64,000 bases of DNA from a virus: positions 1 to 64,000 of IMG/VR virus record IMGVR_UViG_3300006484_003136; one strand, written 5' to 3'. A model generated the notes under the pieces. It was given only the letters and a program-made list of their open reading frames with translations. It did not search any database and was not told the DNA's origin. The number at the start of each line of letters is the position of its first letter. Within the stretch, counting starts at the first letter, position 1. Positions 18,378 through 28,093 of this stretch are shown here, piece by piece. The position numbers and the translations under genes are program-made.

Positions 18378-21300
18378 TTATGCGTTTTGGAATCCTCCAG
18401 CTGCAATAGCACCAGTTCTTAAAATTGTAACATTGTTTACAATGATACCCATACCTTTAATTGGTTCTACATAAGTATCAAGAACTCCAATTTGACTATC
18501 AATAATATCAGATGTATTATTCTCGTCATCCATTTTGTTGAAGTAGTTATATAAACCATTTCTGTTTACATAAGTTTCACAAATAACGTCAGCTCTTAAT
18601 TTAATTTCAGCTCTAACATCAGGAGTATTGAATTTCCATTGGTAATCAAGTAACATTGAAGAAAGTTCTCTTTCTAACTCAACTAAAACTTCTCTCACGT
18701 GGATTAAAGATAATGCTGATTTATAAAGTGTTAAAGCAGTATTTTCTGTCTCAATCACAAATCCTCTATTTCTTTTGAATACAATTGGATTCATTTGTGC
18801 TTGGTTTAAGAATTCAATATCTGTTGGATCAAATTCGTGTTCAACACCCGCAATATTTGTAATTCTACCATTTGTAACACCAGCCGCAATTGTCCAAGGA
18901 GTAACTGAACTTACATTAGAAATATGTTTTCTCATAAAAGTAGTTGCTACATAAGATGCCGGTGGGAAATCTAATGGTCTACCATTGTCATTTACTGTTA
19001 AGTAAGGTGTGAAATAACCAACTGTAGAAACACCAGTTCCATCACCGAATGAGTAAAGGAATGCAGGATTACTTTCTGGGTCACCACCTTTAGCAATAAA
19101 CTCAACTTGTAAAGTACCTTCATTGTTTACGAAACTAGGAGATGAAGAGTTTTTGAATGATTTTAATGATGGCATATTTATGAAACCAAATACATTTAAT
19201 CTTTCACCACAAATATCTACTAATTGTTGCTTTGATCTTTCAGTCAAACCTAGACCAAATGAATCTATTAAATATCTAAAGTCAAATGCTTCTTTATTGA
19301 TTAAAGCTTTGAATAATGGAGTTCCTTTAGCAACCAAGTTTAAAACTTGATTTTGTCTAGTTTCAGTACCATCTGGTAAAGAAGCTTGTCTAATTCTAAA
19401 TCCTTTCATCGCAATACCTTTGTAAGTTGTTGAATATTGATCAACAGTTGAATATCTTGTTGTTTGGTAATCTACAGTACCCGCATCATTAGTATATGGA
19501 GTTTTTAATATTTTTGCATCACAAGTAATTTCAGATAAACTAGTATTACCAGCATATTGTCTTTTACTTAAAACTCTTGTAAGATTTCTTTGTTGAGTTT
19601 GACCAATTGCCAATTCAACATTTTCATTATCTGCTAATAAGAAATCACCAACTTTTAATTCAGTATATCTTGAACCATTTACTAAAATCTTATTAGGAAC
19701 TTCAACATATCCAGATGGTGTTTCAATTTCAATAGTTTGTTTTAAGTTACTTAATTCTGACTGTATATTAAATGTAAAATTAGTTTCTATATCAATATTT
19801 TCTGTTGATTCTAAAGTTTTTTCTGTAAAGTCTACTTCTAAAGTACCATCTAAATTTAGAAGCATTTTTAAATAATGTTTATCTAAATTATTATAAACCA
19901 TAGTAACATCCGATACTTGTTCAAACGTAACATTCTCAGATACAGTATACGCAAAGAAATTATTACTTGCAGTAAATCCTAATGCCTGTGCCAATTCAAC
20001 TGCACTATCTTCTGGATGAACAGTGTTTTGAACTACTGTAAATACACCAGTATTACTCTCAGATTGAGGGAATGAAATTTCTTCCAATTGACCTAAATCT
20101 AAAGCAGCCTCTGCTTGAACACCAGTAAGTCCAGTTACTTCAAAAACAATATAGTTATATCCTGCATAATCTCCAGTAACACCAGATGTTACAGTTATAT
20201 TAGTTGGACTTGGAGAAGCTTCACCATTTACAAAAGTAACATTTACTTTTAAGACATTACCATCATTATCAATAAAATCATTAACAATTCCATCAGATCC
20301 CGCAAGTAATCTATTATCATAGAAGTAGTCACCAGTATTGATCAAACCATTAAAGTATTTTTCATAGAATGTAGAATATTTAGCAACAACACCTTGTACT
20401 GGAGTAGCACTGATATTAGTAGTAAGTAATCCATCAGTACCTAGTATAAACTCATTATCTTCTTTATAGAAAATCAATCTACCTTCACCTGCTATGTAAG
20501 ACACATCAGATAAACCAGTTTTAAGTACAAAAGATTTGTTTTGAGATGTTGAAGTAACTATATTTGTTACAGTCATATCTGCTAGACTTTTCTTAGTTCT
20601 ATTTCCAGTTATATCTTCACTCACAATCATAGTAGCTCTATCTTTATAAGAACTATTGATGAAAGATAAAATTGTATTAAAAATTTTTATTTTTCTATAT
20701 TGATTATAGTTTTTAGAAGCTGCCGCAGCATTTGTTCCCCAGAAAACTAATTGAACATCACCTTGTGTATAACCAGGAGTATTACTTAAATCATAAACAT
20801 AATAGTCATGAACTGTTGAGTTTGTACCGAATCCAAGGTCATTAGAAACACCATCAGTAAGATAAACACCATCAACATATTCAGGAACAACAAAATCAAA
20901 TATACCACCTGATGTACTTATTGCAACCGGTGAAAAGTCTATAGATGATTCAATAAATCCACCTTGAAAAATATCAACTGTTAAATAACCTAAAACTATA
21001 TCACTTGCACCAACTGATGGATTGTTACCAGCAGAATAACTACTAACACTTGAAATAACTCCACTTGAGTTAAGAGTAAATGCAGTTGTATAACTTGCAG
21101 TTGCATTACTATAAGGATAGTTTACCGATCTCAATGTAGTTGATACAGTACCACCTACAACTGTAACATATTGTCCACCTATAATACAGAATGGTTCAAA
21201 TTGTGAATTATCTGCTAAATATTTAACATTTATTGTTGATGAAGTACCAGATCCTGCATAAGTATATCCAGAACCAGGTTGACCACCTTCTAAAACACTA

Positions 21301-22472
21301 ACGTGTAATACAGCACCTTCTGTAAACCAAGCAGTTCTATTTTTACCACCGGTAACTACACCAGATTGAGCAGGATCACCATAAGCGTGACCCATTTGAT
21401 CAATGTATGAGTAAGTACCAAATAAAGCAACAACATTTCCAGGTAAATCCAATGGAACTTGTGCAAATTCTACTGACTCTACAATAGTTTCTTTATAAGA
21501 TAAGAAATCAATAGTTTTTTTCTCAGAACCAACTAAAGTACCACCTATAAGGTCAACTAAACCAGTATAGAAGTCTTGTTCTACTAAGTCTGCATTAAAT
21601 GCACAGTATAAACCTGTTGAATCAGTATCTCTATTTATTGTTGTTTCGATAAATATATTTTTACCGTTTAAATCTCTAAAATATGGAATCAATGACAAAC
21701 CTTCATAATAAGCTAATAAAGTCATATTTCTATCATTTGCAAAATTTCTTAATTGACCTTTAATTAAACCATCTGCATTAAAATATTGACCCCATCTGTT
21801 ATCAACCGCCAATTCTTTGTAATTAGACCAATCACCACCTACAACTATAACATCAACCATATAGTCAGATGCATAATCTACAGTACTTACATAAGCAGGC
21901 ATTTTTTCAATAGAACCATACCATTCTAATAAAGTTCTATCAAATCCAGATACAGCAGTTTTTACTACAAAAACTGTAATATATCTATCGGATAAGTTAG
22001 TAAAACTTAATGCTCTATCAGAGTATCCAGTATTAGGTTTTGTTAAATTTATAAATGATTCAGTATCTTTTTTCCAGAAACCAGTTGTATCAAAGAATCT
22101 TCTATAAGGTCCTTCTCTCTTAATATCATTAGTTTTTAATGCAGAAGAAGACAAAGATTTATATTCAATAACATCTAATGTATCATCAGTTATCATTAAG
22201 TTCATTGCATAGACAGGACTTGTTTCTAGCATTTTAGAAACCGTTCTGTGAAAAAATGAACCTTTTCTTTCCAAGTTTCTATCCAACTGACCAAAAACTG
22301 TTTCTAAGTCATTTACAGTTGTTAGTCTAATCGGTGTATTAACAGGTCCTTTTTTAGAAACTCCCATCACAAGGTTAGTTATTCCTTCTACAGTAGCTGT
22401 ACTGAATACAGACTTGTCAATTTCTTCGATGAAGATACCAGGTCTTTTGTATTTTCCAATTTGAATTGCCAT
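18378..22472 (-). CDS. Tail sheath protein, strongly enlarged
   Basis: A 1364-residue contractile tail sheath. The N-terminus (KRPGIFIEEIDKS, then VMGVSKKGPVNTP) and the C-terminal 120 residues (helical SLIHVREVL region, RAEIKL, VYVEPI-like, final beta strands) match the conserved sheath core that locks subunits together. T4 gp18 is 659 residues; this one is twice that, mainly because of Gly/Ser/Thr-rich beta inserts between about residues 370 and 950 that should project outward from the tail. The sheath contracts to drive the tube through the envelope. A TTTAATATATAC box lies 27 bases upstream. The purpose of the inserts is unknown. Confidence 0.9.
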   Translation of the reverse strand: MAIQIGKYKRPGIFIEEIDKSVFSTATVEGITNLVMGVSKKGPVNTPIRLTTVNDLETVFGQLDRNLERKGSFFHRTVSKMLETSPVYAMNLMITDDTLDVIEYKSLSSSALKTNDIKREGPYRRFFDTTGFWKKDTESFINLTKPNTGYSDRALSFTNLSDRYITVFVVKTAVSGFDRTLLEWYGSIEKMPAYVSTVDYASDYMVDVIVVGGDWSNYKELAVDNRWGQYFNADGLIKGQLRNFANDRNMTLLAYYEGLSLIPYFRDLNGKNIFIETTINRDTDSTGLYCAFNADLVEQDFYTGLVDLIGGTLVGSEKKTIDFLSYKETIVESVEFAQVPLDLPGNVVALFGTYSYIDQMGHAYGDPAQSGVVTGGKNRTAWFTEGAVLHVSVLEGGQPGSGYTYAGSGTSSTINVKYLADNSQFEPFCIIGGQYVTVVGGTVSTTLRSVNYPYSNATASYTTAFTLNSSGVISSVSSYSAGNNPSVGASDIVLGYLTVDIFQGGFIESSIDFSPVAISTSGGIFDFVVPEYVDGVYLTDGVSNDLGFGTNSTVHDYYVYDLSNTPGYTQGDVQLVFWGTNAAAASKNYNQYRKIKIFNTILSFINSSYKDRATMIVSEDITGNRTKKSLADMTVTNIVTSTSQNKSFVLKTGLSDVSYIAGEGRLIFYKEDNEFILGTDGLLTTNISATPVQGVVAKYSTFYEKYFNGLINTGDYFYDNRLLAGSDGIVNDFIDNDGNVLKVNVTFVNGEASPSPTNITVTSGVTGDYAGYNYIVFEVTGLTGVQAEAALDLGQLEEISFPQSESNTGVFTVVQNTVHPEDSAVELAQALGFTASNNFFAYTVSENVTFEQVSDVTMVYNNLDKHYLKMLLNLDGTLEVDFTEKTLESTENIDIETNFTFNIQSELSNLKQTIEIETPSGYVEVPNKILVNGSRYTELKVGDFLLADNENVELAIGQTQQRNLTRVLSKRQYAGNTSLSEITCDAKILKTPYTNDAGTVDYQTTRYSTVDQYSTTYKGIAMKGFRIRQASLPDGTETRQNQVLNLVAKGTPLFKALINKEAFDFRYLIDSFGLGLTERSKQQLVDICGERLNVFGFINMPSLKSFKNSSSPSFVNNEGTLQVEFIAKGGDPESNPAFLYSFGDGTGVSTVGYFTPYLTVNDNGRPLDFPPASYVATTFMRKHISNVSSVTPWTIAAGVTNGRITNIAGVEHEFDPTDIEFLNQAQMNPIVFKRNRGFVIETENTALTLYKSALSLIHVREVLVELERELSSMLLDYQWKFNTPDVRAEIKLRADVICETYVNRNGLYNYFNKMDDENNTSDIIDSQIGVLDTYVEPIKGMGIIVNNVTILRTGAIAAGGFQNA

Positions 22473-22499
22473 ATTTTTTATTTTAATTTTTTGTATAAT

Positions 22500-22511
22500 G
22501 TATATATTAAA
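22500..22511 (-). promoter_or_regulatory. TTTAATATATAC box (candidate phage promoter)
   Basis: Minus-strand copy of the recurring box, 27 bases before the sheath ATG. Same sequence as the box before the tape-measure-like gene, in line with a late structural class. Confidence 0.5.
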
Positions 22512-22531
22512 AGAAAAAAATCATATTTTCT

Positions 22532-23113
22532 CTATTTTTGATTAACATTAGATATTTTTTTGATATATTCGGTCATATCTGAACCTGTCTTGTTGATTTT
22601 AGTAGTATGTTCTGTGAAACTTTTATTATAATCATTCTGTATTTGTGTCAATTTAGGAGTTCGATCCATAATTCTTTTATTTACATCAGCAATTTTTTTA
22701 GTAATAACTAATTTTTGTGCAGGATCATTACTCTTATTTGCATCCAAATCTCTTAACTCTTGATTAAAATCATCAATAAACGCTTTATCATATACATTTT
22801 GTTGCTTCATTGATTCTACATCAGCTTTTAACTTTGCCAAATGTGAATATTCTACCAAAAAAGGATTTCTATCTTTACCATTTTGTATATCAGTAGTACC
22901 TAGTATTTCCTTTAATTTAGTCTCAATTTGAGTAGGATCTTTTACTTCTAAGTATAACTTATCAATTAAAGATTTCTTTGTCTTATACTCATCTAAATTA
23001 AGTTTCATAGTATTCATACCATTCTTAGCAAGTTTAACATCAGGAGTATCTGTTGCTTGAACATCAAATTCTGCTTCTTCTAAAAATATATCATATTTTT
23101 TTAAATGTTTCAT
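22532..23113 (-). CDS. Coiled-coil protein with N-terminal targeting-type peptide
   Basis: A 193-residue, Lys/Asp-rich helical protein with long coiled-coil-like stretches. It starts MKHLKKYDIFLEEAEF, a good copy of the shared N-terminal peptide with an LEE-A site like those cut by T4 prohead protease. Its ATG shares one base with the stop of the 937-residue gene, so the two are translationally coupled. A scaffold- or core-type head protein is plausible; no family is recognised. Confidence 0.65.
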   Translation of the reverse strand: MKHLKKYDIFLEEAEFDVQATDTPDVKLAKNGMNTMKLNLDEYKTKKSLIDKLYLEVKDPTQIETKLKEILGTTDIQNGKDRNPFLVEYSHLAKLKADVESMKQQNVYDKAFIDDFNQELRDLDANKSNDPAQKLVITKKIADVNKRIMDRTPKLTQIQNDYNKSFTEHTTKINKTGSDMTEYIKKISNVNQK

Positions 23114-25926
23114 TATATTGCTTTTATTTCTACTTTATCACTTTTAATTGCAGCCTTTACATCACTTTTTAAACCGGTTTTCCCTGTATTAAGAATCTTA
23201 GTCACTTGTTCATCAGGAATTTTATATGGTGCTACATCATCTACTTTATTAAGTGTATAAATATTTGTTATCTTTATATTATCTTCCTTAGATAGAGTAC
23301 CTGTTAGTGATTCTGTAACTATTTTTAATTTTTGATTAGGTTTTAATTTTTTAAAATCTTCAACGCCAATTGAAGTATAATAAAAATCCCCTGATTTACT
23401 ACTACTTAATTTTTCAAAGTCACCTTTATCTATTTGGTGTTTTGGTTCTAATAAATCAAAATCAAATTTCTTCAAAAATGTTGTACCGAAAAGCCAAACT
23501 TTACTAGCTTCAGTTTTATTTATAAGGAATGTTCTTAATACAGATTCATCAAATACATCTGGTTTTGCAGGATCTTTGGCTCTCATACCCTCTATTATAA
23601 AGAATGTATATGCTTCGGGAGTAATAGCTGTTTGTTTTTTTAACTCTAGTTTAATAGCATTCTCTGCAATCTTTTCTGCACTTTCTGCACTTTCTGCTAA
23701 CGCAGCACTATCAATATCTGTGGCAGCCTTAGCTTCACTAACAGTACCATCACCAAAATATTTCTCTACAAATGTAGCGACCGCTCCTGTTGTGGCAGAA
23801 CTTTTATATAGTGTATCACCATCTAAAACATCATTGATAAATTTTCTAAATGATGCACCTGCCTTAGGTTTAATAACCCAATCTTCCGGATCGGCAGGAT
23901 TAGGGTCTGTTACTTTCGGCAATCTTAAATTTGCATTATCAGTAAATATTGCTTGGTACTTACGATCTTTTCTTATATTATTTACCGCTTCTTCCCACAT
24001 ATCAAATAATTTGTTATTTCTATAAGGACCTGTTTTACCACCATCTTCACCTGATTGACCAAATGACGTATATTCTGATAATGTGTTTGTATCAACCCCT
24101 TCTGTTCTTTTAGTAATAGTTTTAACAGTATAAGTTTTATATGCTTTAATAAATAAATTCATTATTGCAATAATTGGATCCATTGTCATCTCAATCTTTT
24201 TACCATCCTCTGTTTTTACTTGTTCTATTTTAGTTTGTATTGACTTTCTTTCTTCATCAGAAACAGTATAAGCTCTTACTTCAATACAAGTTTTATTGAA
24301 GAACTCTAATATTTTTGTAGATACATCACCACCCTCACCATCACCTTGTCCCTGTGCCTGTGATGCAGTTCCGGATGTAGGTGTAGTAGGTTTATTATTA
24401 CCAGTAGGTTTTTGTGTAGTTGTTTGTTTATTATTAGCACCACCATTCTTTTTCTCTTCTTCCGTACGATCATCCGATAATATTGCTTCTAAGAATGACT
24501 TATAATTTAGTAATGACTCTTTTTGTGGAGTAATTTTAGGAACACTATTTATTACTAACATCGTATCAACAAAGTCTTTCAACGGTGTACTTAGATTACC
24601 TAGACCACCATATAAGTTTTGTTTATTGAACTGAAGAGCTCTTTTTGAAAATCTTGCAATTTTCTCAGCAAACTCAACTGTTTTATTTTTGTCTTTTAAA
24701 AGTTCAATGCCTTCTTTGTAAAGTTTATCTTTTTCTTGTATTGTTGCTTTCTTATCTCCAACCAAATATCTATTTATCTCAGTGTAAAGATTTCTTATGA
24801 GTTTTCTACTATCCTCACTTTTTGAATTTGCAACAATATCATTGATAAATTTTAGATATTGTAAACGATACTCTTCTATTCTCTTTTCATCAGAAACAAT
24901 ACCTGCAGATTTAGGAGTAATCAAAGCAACAATATCTTTTTTTAATTTAATAAATGCTTGTGTTAAATGATCTTCACCAGTATGTACTTTATTTCTCTCT
25001 AAAGAACCACCTGTTCCAAATGTACCACCTTCCATGATAAGATTTATTTTACCAAGTGTCAATTTACCAAGTTTTGCATCATCATCTTTCGATGATTGGA
25101 TATATTTTGCTAATATTTGAGCATTTTTATCTTTAATAGCAGCAATATCTAATTTATTAGGGTTTTTAGTAGGATCGATTATAATTTTATCTAGTGTTTC
25201 ACCGGGGTTTACCACATATGTAAATTTTGCTTTAGGTTTTTCAACTGAATTACCAAGAGTAACCTTTTTATAATTGTCTAAAATTAAAGCAAGTGCTTTT
25301 AAATTTCTAACTATCGTGTCATAAGTTTTAGTTTCAGTAAAATCATAAATTACTGGACCACCAGTAGGAATACCTGTAGGATTACCACTAGTAGTATCTT
25401 CTTCATTATCTTCATCTTCATCGTCATCATTTGAACCTTCATCATCTTTAAATTGATCTAAAAATTCTCTAAATTTCTTCAATTCTTCTAAAAGAACAGC
25501 CTTTTTATCAAACTCTGCCATATCAGTTACTCTTTTGATACAACCATCAGTCAAACTTTTTAAGATACCAACTTTGAAATTATTCTCAACCGCGTATATT
25601 AGTTCTTTAAAGAACACATCTAGCTCTATTTGAATTACTAGTTGTTGATCTTCCGAAGACAAACTATAAATTTTAGCTTGACCTACAATTTGTTCAAACT
25701 CATCTTTTAACTGACTAATTAAACTTTTTATTCTAGGTACTTTTGCAGCGATTCTTGCTTTTCTAATAACATGATTTATTAAACGACCTAATAAAGAGTC
25801 ATTCCAACCCACATCATTTGCAAATGGTCCAGCACTGGATGTCATCTCTAATAATGTTTCATATGGTACTCCTTGTATATGTTGTTTCTTCTTCAAGAAA
25901 TCTTCTCTTTTGTTTAAATATCTCAT
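23113..25926 (-). CDS. Large putative head-associated protein with targeting-type peptide
   Basis: A 937-residue mostly helical protein starting MRYLNKREDFLKKK, a divergent copy of the shared peptide, followed by a well-folded-looking block (GPFANDVGWNDSLLGRL near 34-50). An acidic Asp/Glu stretch sits near 160-175 and a Gln/Thr/Gly-rich linker near 505-540. Residues about 235-275 (YVVNPGETLDKI) look weakly LysM-like. No enzyme motif is clear. Coupled to the following coiled-coil gene. Its size, position between sheath and terminase genes, and leader suggest a virion or prohead-core protein, but it is not recognised. Confidence 0.6.
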   Translation of the reverse strand: MRYLNKREDFLKKKQHIQGVPYETLLEMTSSAGPFANDVGWNDSLLGRLINHVIRKARIAAKVPRIKSLISQLKDEFEQIVGQAKIYSLSSEDQQLVIQIELDVFFKELIYAVENNFKVGILKSLTDGCIKRVTDMAEFDKKAVLLEELKKFREFLDQFKDDEGSNDDDEDEDNEEDTTSGNPTGIPTGGPVIYDFTETKTYDTIVRNLKALALILDNYKKVTLGNSVEKPKAKFTYVVNPGETLDKIIIDPTKNPNKLDIAAIKDKNAQILAKYIQSSKDDDAKLGKLTLGKINLIMEGGTFGTGGSLERNKVHTGEDHLTQAFIKLKKDIVALITPKSAGIVSDEKRIEEYRLQYLKFINDIVANSKSEDSRKLIRNLYTEINRYLVGDKKATIQEKDKLYKEGIELLKDKNKTVEFAEKIARFSKRALQFNKQNLYGGLGNLSTPLKDFVDTMLVINSVPKITPQKESLLNYKSFLEAILSDDRTEEEKKNGGANNKQTTTQKPTGNNKPTTPTSGTASQAQGQGDGEGGDVSTKILEFFNKTCIEVRAYTVSDEERKSIQTKIEQVKTEDGKKIEMTMDPIIAIMNLFIKAYKTYTVKTITKRTEGVDTNTLSEYTSFGQSGEDGGKTGPYRNNKLFDMWEEAVNNIRKDRKYQAIFTDNANLRLPKVTDPNPADPEDWVIKPKAGASFRKFINDVLDGDTLYKSSATTGAVATFVEKYFGDGTVSEAKAATDIDSAALAESAESAEKIAENAIKLELKKQTAITPEAYTFFIIEGMRAKDPAKPDVFDESVLRTFLINKTEASKVWLFGTTFLKKFDFDLLEPKHQIDKGDFEKLSSSKSGDFYYTSIGVEDFKKLKPNQKLKIVTESLTGTLSKEDNIKITNIYTLNKVDDVAPYKIPDEQVTKILNTGKTGLKSDVKAAIKSDKVEIKAI

Positions 25927-26022
25927 TATGATAAAAAAATTTTTAGTATATATATAAAATAATAAGTATCATTTTTGGATATTTTAAATATTATCTTTAT
26001 CTTTGTTAAAATAAAAATAACT

Positions 26023-26577
26023 ATGGCAGATTTTAATATTGATAAGGTAGTTTGTTTAAATCTAAAGACAATGGATTTAAAACAAATTTTTAGTATTTCA
26101 GAAACATATTCTTGGGATTTTGAGGTATTATTAAATGATAAAAAAACAGGTTCTAATAAATTATATGTTGAATCCAACACAGGTGAGGTTATCGGTATGG
26201 AAGAACAACTATGGTGTAAATACACTAATAAATTTCATGATCCAAGATTCATGGTTTTTAGTAAGTTTTCACCAGTTACTAAAAAAATCTATGATAGATT
26301 AAAAAATATGAAACCAGTTAAAGTACCTAAAGTACCTAAAACTGAAAGATCATTAAATACTTACTTATATTTACTTGAAAAAGGATATGATATTAGAATG
26401 GTAAGTTTTGACCGATATATTGAGTCTTTACGAAATAAACAAAGTGATAATAGCGATGTTCTTATTACAGAAGACTTATCAAAACTAAGACAAAGTGAGA
26501 TTGAATTATTGATTGATGCCGCATTGGATAGAAAAGACTACACAGAAGTTGATAAGCTAATGAAGTTTAGAAAATAA
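26023..26577 (+). CDS. Hypothetical protein with Lys/Pro linker
   Basis: A 184-residue protein, not recognised. The start at 26023 (MADFNIDK) follows an A-rich leader; an upstream in-frame start would add a hydrophobic stretch unlike a coding region. It has a beta-rich N-terminal half, a short PVKVPKVPK linker near residue 105 and a helical C-terminal region. Ends at a clear terminator. Possibly a small virion protein, but there is no direct evidence. Confidence 0.6.
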   Translation: MADFNIDKVVCLNLKTMDLKQIFSISETYSWDFEVLLNDKKTGSNKLYVESNTGEVIGMEEQLWCKYTNKFHDPRFMVFSKFSPVTKKIYDRLKNMKPVKVPKVPKTERSLNTYLYLLEKGYDIRMVSFDRYIESLRNKQSDNSDVLITEDLSKLRQSEIELLIDAALDRKDYTEVDKLMKFRK

Positions 26578-26581
26578 TATT

Positions 26582-26606
26582 AAAACCAGGTAAATCACCT
26601 GGTTTT
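26582..26606 (+). terminator. Intrinsic terminator
   Basis: 10-bp inverted repeat AAAACCAGGT / ACCTGGTTTT with a 5-base loop and a T run, directly after the 184-residue gene. Confidence 0.8.
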
Positions 26607-26622
26607 TTTTATATATACTCAT

Positions 26623-27132
26623 ATGAAAAATCTAAAAACATATGAGAATTTCTCAGGTAAGATAAAATATACTAAACCCGAAGACTTAGATACTCACGAA
26701 GTTATCGAACTAATCAATATTTTGTTTGAACTAAAACCTAGTTTACCTGATGAATTTCCAAAAGCAGACTTGTCAAAACTAATTAAAAATGAAGTTAACT
26801 ATTTATCAGAAGATGATAGATTTAAAATAGAAGTAGGATTTAGTGAAAATGATACTTATGTAAATAAAGAAGGAGAATTGGTTACCGGTAAATTTAAAAC
26901 CATATTTAAAGTAAATATATTTAGAAACATAGAAGATGATGAAGAAAGCAGTTTTAAACTATCAGAAGTCAAAGAATACATTCTTCTAACATCACAATTG
27001 GTTGAAAAAACATATGATAAAGTACAAATGTTAGTACATATAGAAGATAATAAATTATCAATTGAAGAGTTTGAGGATTTATCTGATAATACTGAATTAA
27101 ATGAAGTAACATTTCTTATAAAAATATTATAA
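26623..27132 (+). CDS. Acidic protein with N-terminal targeting-type peptide
   Basis: A 169-residue acidic protein starting MKNLKTYENFSGKIKY, a typical copy of the shared N-terminal peptide. The rest mixes helices and beta-strands without a known motif. It stands alone between two terminators with a TTTATATATACTCAT sequence before the ATG, a variant of the recurring promoter-like box. Confidence 0.65.
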   Translation: MKNLKTYENFSGKIKYTKPEDLDTHEVIELINILFELKPSLPDEFPKADLSKLIKNEVNYLSEDDRFKIEVGFSENDTYVNKEGELVTGKFKTIFKVNIFRNIEDDEESSFKLSEVKEYILLTSQLVEKTYDKVQMLVHIEDNKLSIEEFEDLSDNTELNEVTFLIKIL

Positions 27133-27156
27133 AAAACCGAGAGTAATCTTGGTTTT
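27133..27156 (+). terminator. Intrinsic terminator
   Basis: 10-bp stem (AAAACCGAGA / TCTTGGTTTT with one G-T pair) and a long T run immediately downstream of the 169-residue gene. Confidence 0.75.
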
Positions 27157-27275
27157 TTTTATTTTTTATTTTTTTTTCAAATCCAAATCTTCATTTTTGA
27201 GGAAAAATTAGACAAAAAGATAAATAATGTCTAACGTTGAAAAATATATATACTTGTAAAAAGATTATTTTTAGA

Positions 27276-27566
27276 ATGGGAATTATAGAACTTAAATATA
27301 GTGATAAATCTATCACAACAAAATCAGAAATTTTAAAGAAATTAAAAGAACTTGGATTCAATTGGCTAATTGATTCTGAAGTTGAGAATGCTATTATAGA
27401 AATTAAGAAAGAAACCTTAATTTGGCATGAAGGTATTTTTAAATATGGAGATTGGAAATACGGGATATTCAAGAATGGTGCTTTTCATGGAACATGGGAA
27501 AACGGCATTTGGGAAGATGGATTTTTTAAAGGGACTTGGAAGAGTGGGTTGAATAAACCTATCTAG
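27276..27566 (+). CDS. Small protein with Gly/Trp (MORN-like) repeats
   Basis: A 96-residue protein. The start at 27276 (MGIIELKYSD) is used because the upstream part of the frame begins with TTG and looks non-coding. Residues about 50-92 are a tandem pattern of G-x-F/W-x-x-G-x-W-x-x-G units (IWHEGIF, DWKYGIF, TWENGIW, FFKGTW) resembling MORN-like repeats found in phage proteins; such repeats form beta-hairpin solenoids. Function unknown. Followed 19 bases later by the next gene. Confidence 0.6.
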   Translation: MGIIELKYSDKSITTKSEILKKLKELGFNWLIDSEVENAIIEIKKETLIWHEGIFKYGDWKYGIFKNGAFHGTWENGIWEDGFFKGTWKSGLNKPI

Positions 27567-27585
27567 ATAAAAATAATTACTAACT

Positions 27586-28041
27586 ATGAGAAAGAAAAAG
27601 ACTTTACTGAAAGAAATTGGAACTAAAATCATTTATGATGATAAAACAATAATAATAAGCAGAGAGGGAAATGAATGGTTCTTCGAAATAGGTAAAGAGA
27701 TGACGACAGATTTAGGAGAAGCAGTTTCATTATTGTTGAGAAATTGTGATGCAAGTGACGAAGTTTGGAAAACTGATATTAAAGAAATGAATATTGATAA
27801 TATATCACCAGAAAAAAGTTTATATTGGCTAACAGGCGGTGAAAAAGAGTGGAAAACATTAGAGAATTATAATAGACCTTGGTGTGATTGTTACTTAGAT
27901 TTTCAAGAAGAATTTGGATTATTAGTTATAAGTATTATAAGAAGATCTAAAACATTAGAAGATATGAGAAAACACTTTATAGAATATTTAAACTTACCTG
28001 TTCTATATGACTTCGCATTAAGTAAAAAATTGTTAAGATAA
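27586..28041 (+). CDS. Hypothetical protein
   Basis: A 151-residue protein, not recognised. It is basic at the N-terminus (MRKKKTLLKEIG), has a beta-strand-rich first half and a helical second half with several Trp and Cys residues (WCDCYLDFQEEFG). No known motif. It forms a two-gene unit with the MORN-like gene and ends at a strong terminator. Confidence 0.55.
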   Translation: MRKKKTLLKEIGTKIIYDDKTIIISREGNEWFFEIGKEMTTDLGEAVSLLLRNCDASDEVWKTDIKEMNIDNISPEKSLYWLTGGEKEWKTLENYNRPWCDCYLDFQEEFGLLVISIIRRSKTLEDMRKHFIEYLNLPVLYDFALSKKLLR

Positions 28042-28046
28042 AAAAT

Positions 28047-28074
28047 AAAAACCTATCATAAAAGATAGGTTTTT
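28047..28074 (+). terminator. Intrinsic terminator
   Basis: 11-bp inverted repeat AAAAACCTATC / GATAGGTTTTT with a 6-base loop and a T run after the 151-residue gene. Confidence 0.85.
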
Positions 28075-28093
28075 TTTATTTATATATAGTACT

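Noticed and set aside
23355-25930. Confident LysM assignment in the 937-residue protein
   Set aside because: Only a weak YVVNPGETLDKI match is present; the spacing and second half of the motif are not convincing.
25926-26225. 99-codon minus-strand frame opposite the 184-residue gene
   Set aside because: The plus-strand gene has an A-rich leader and a natural composition; this frame overlaps it fully and has none.
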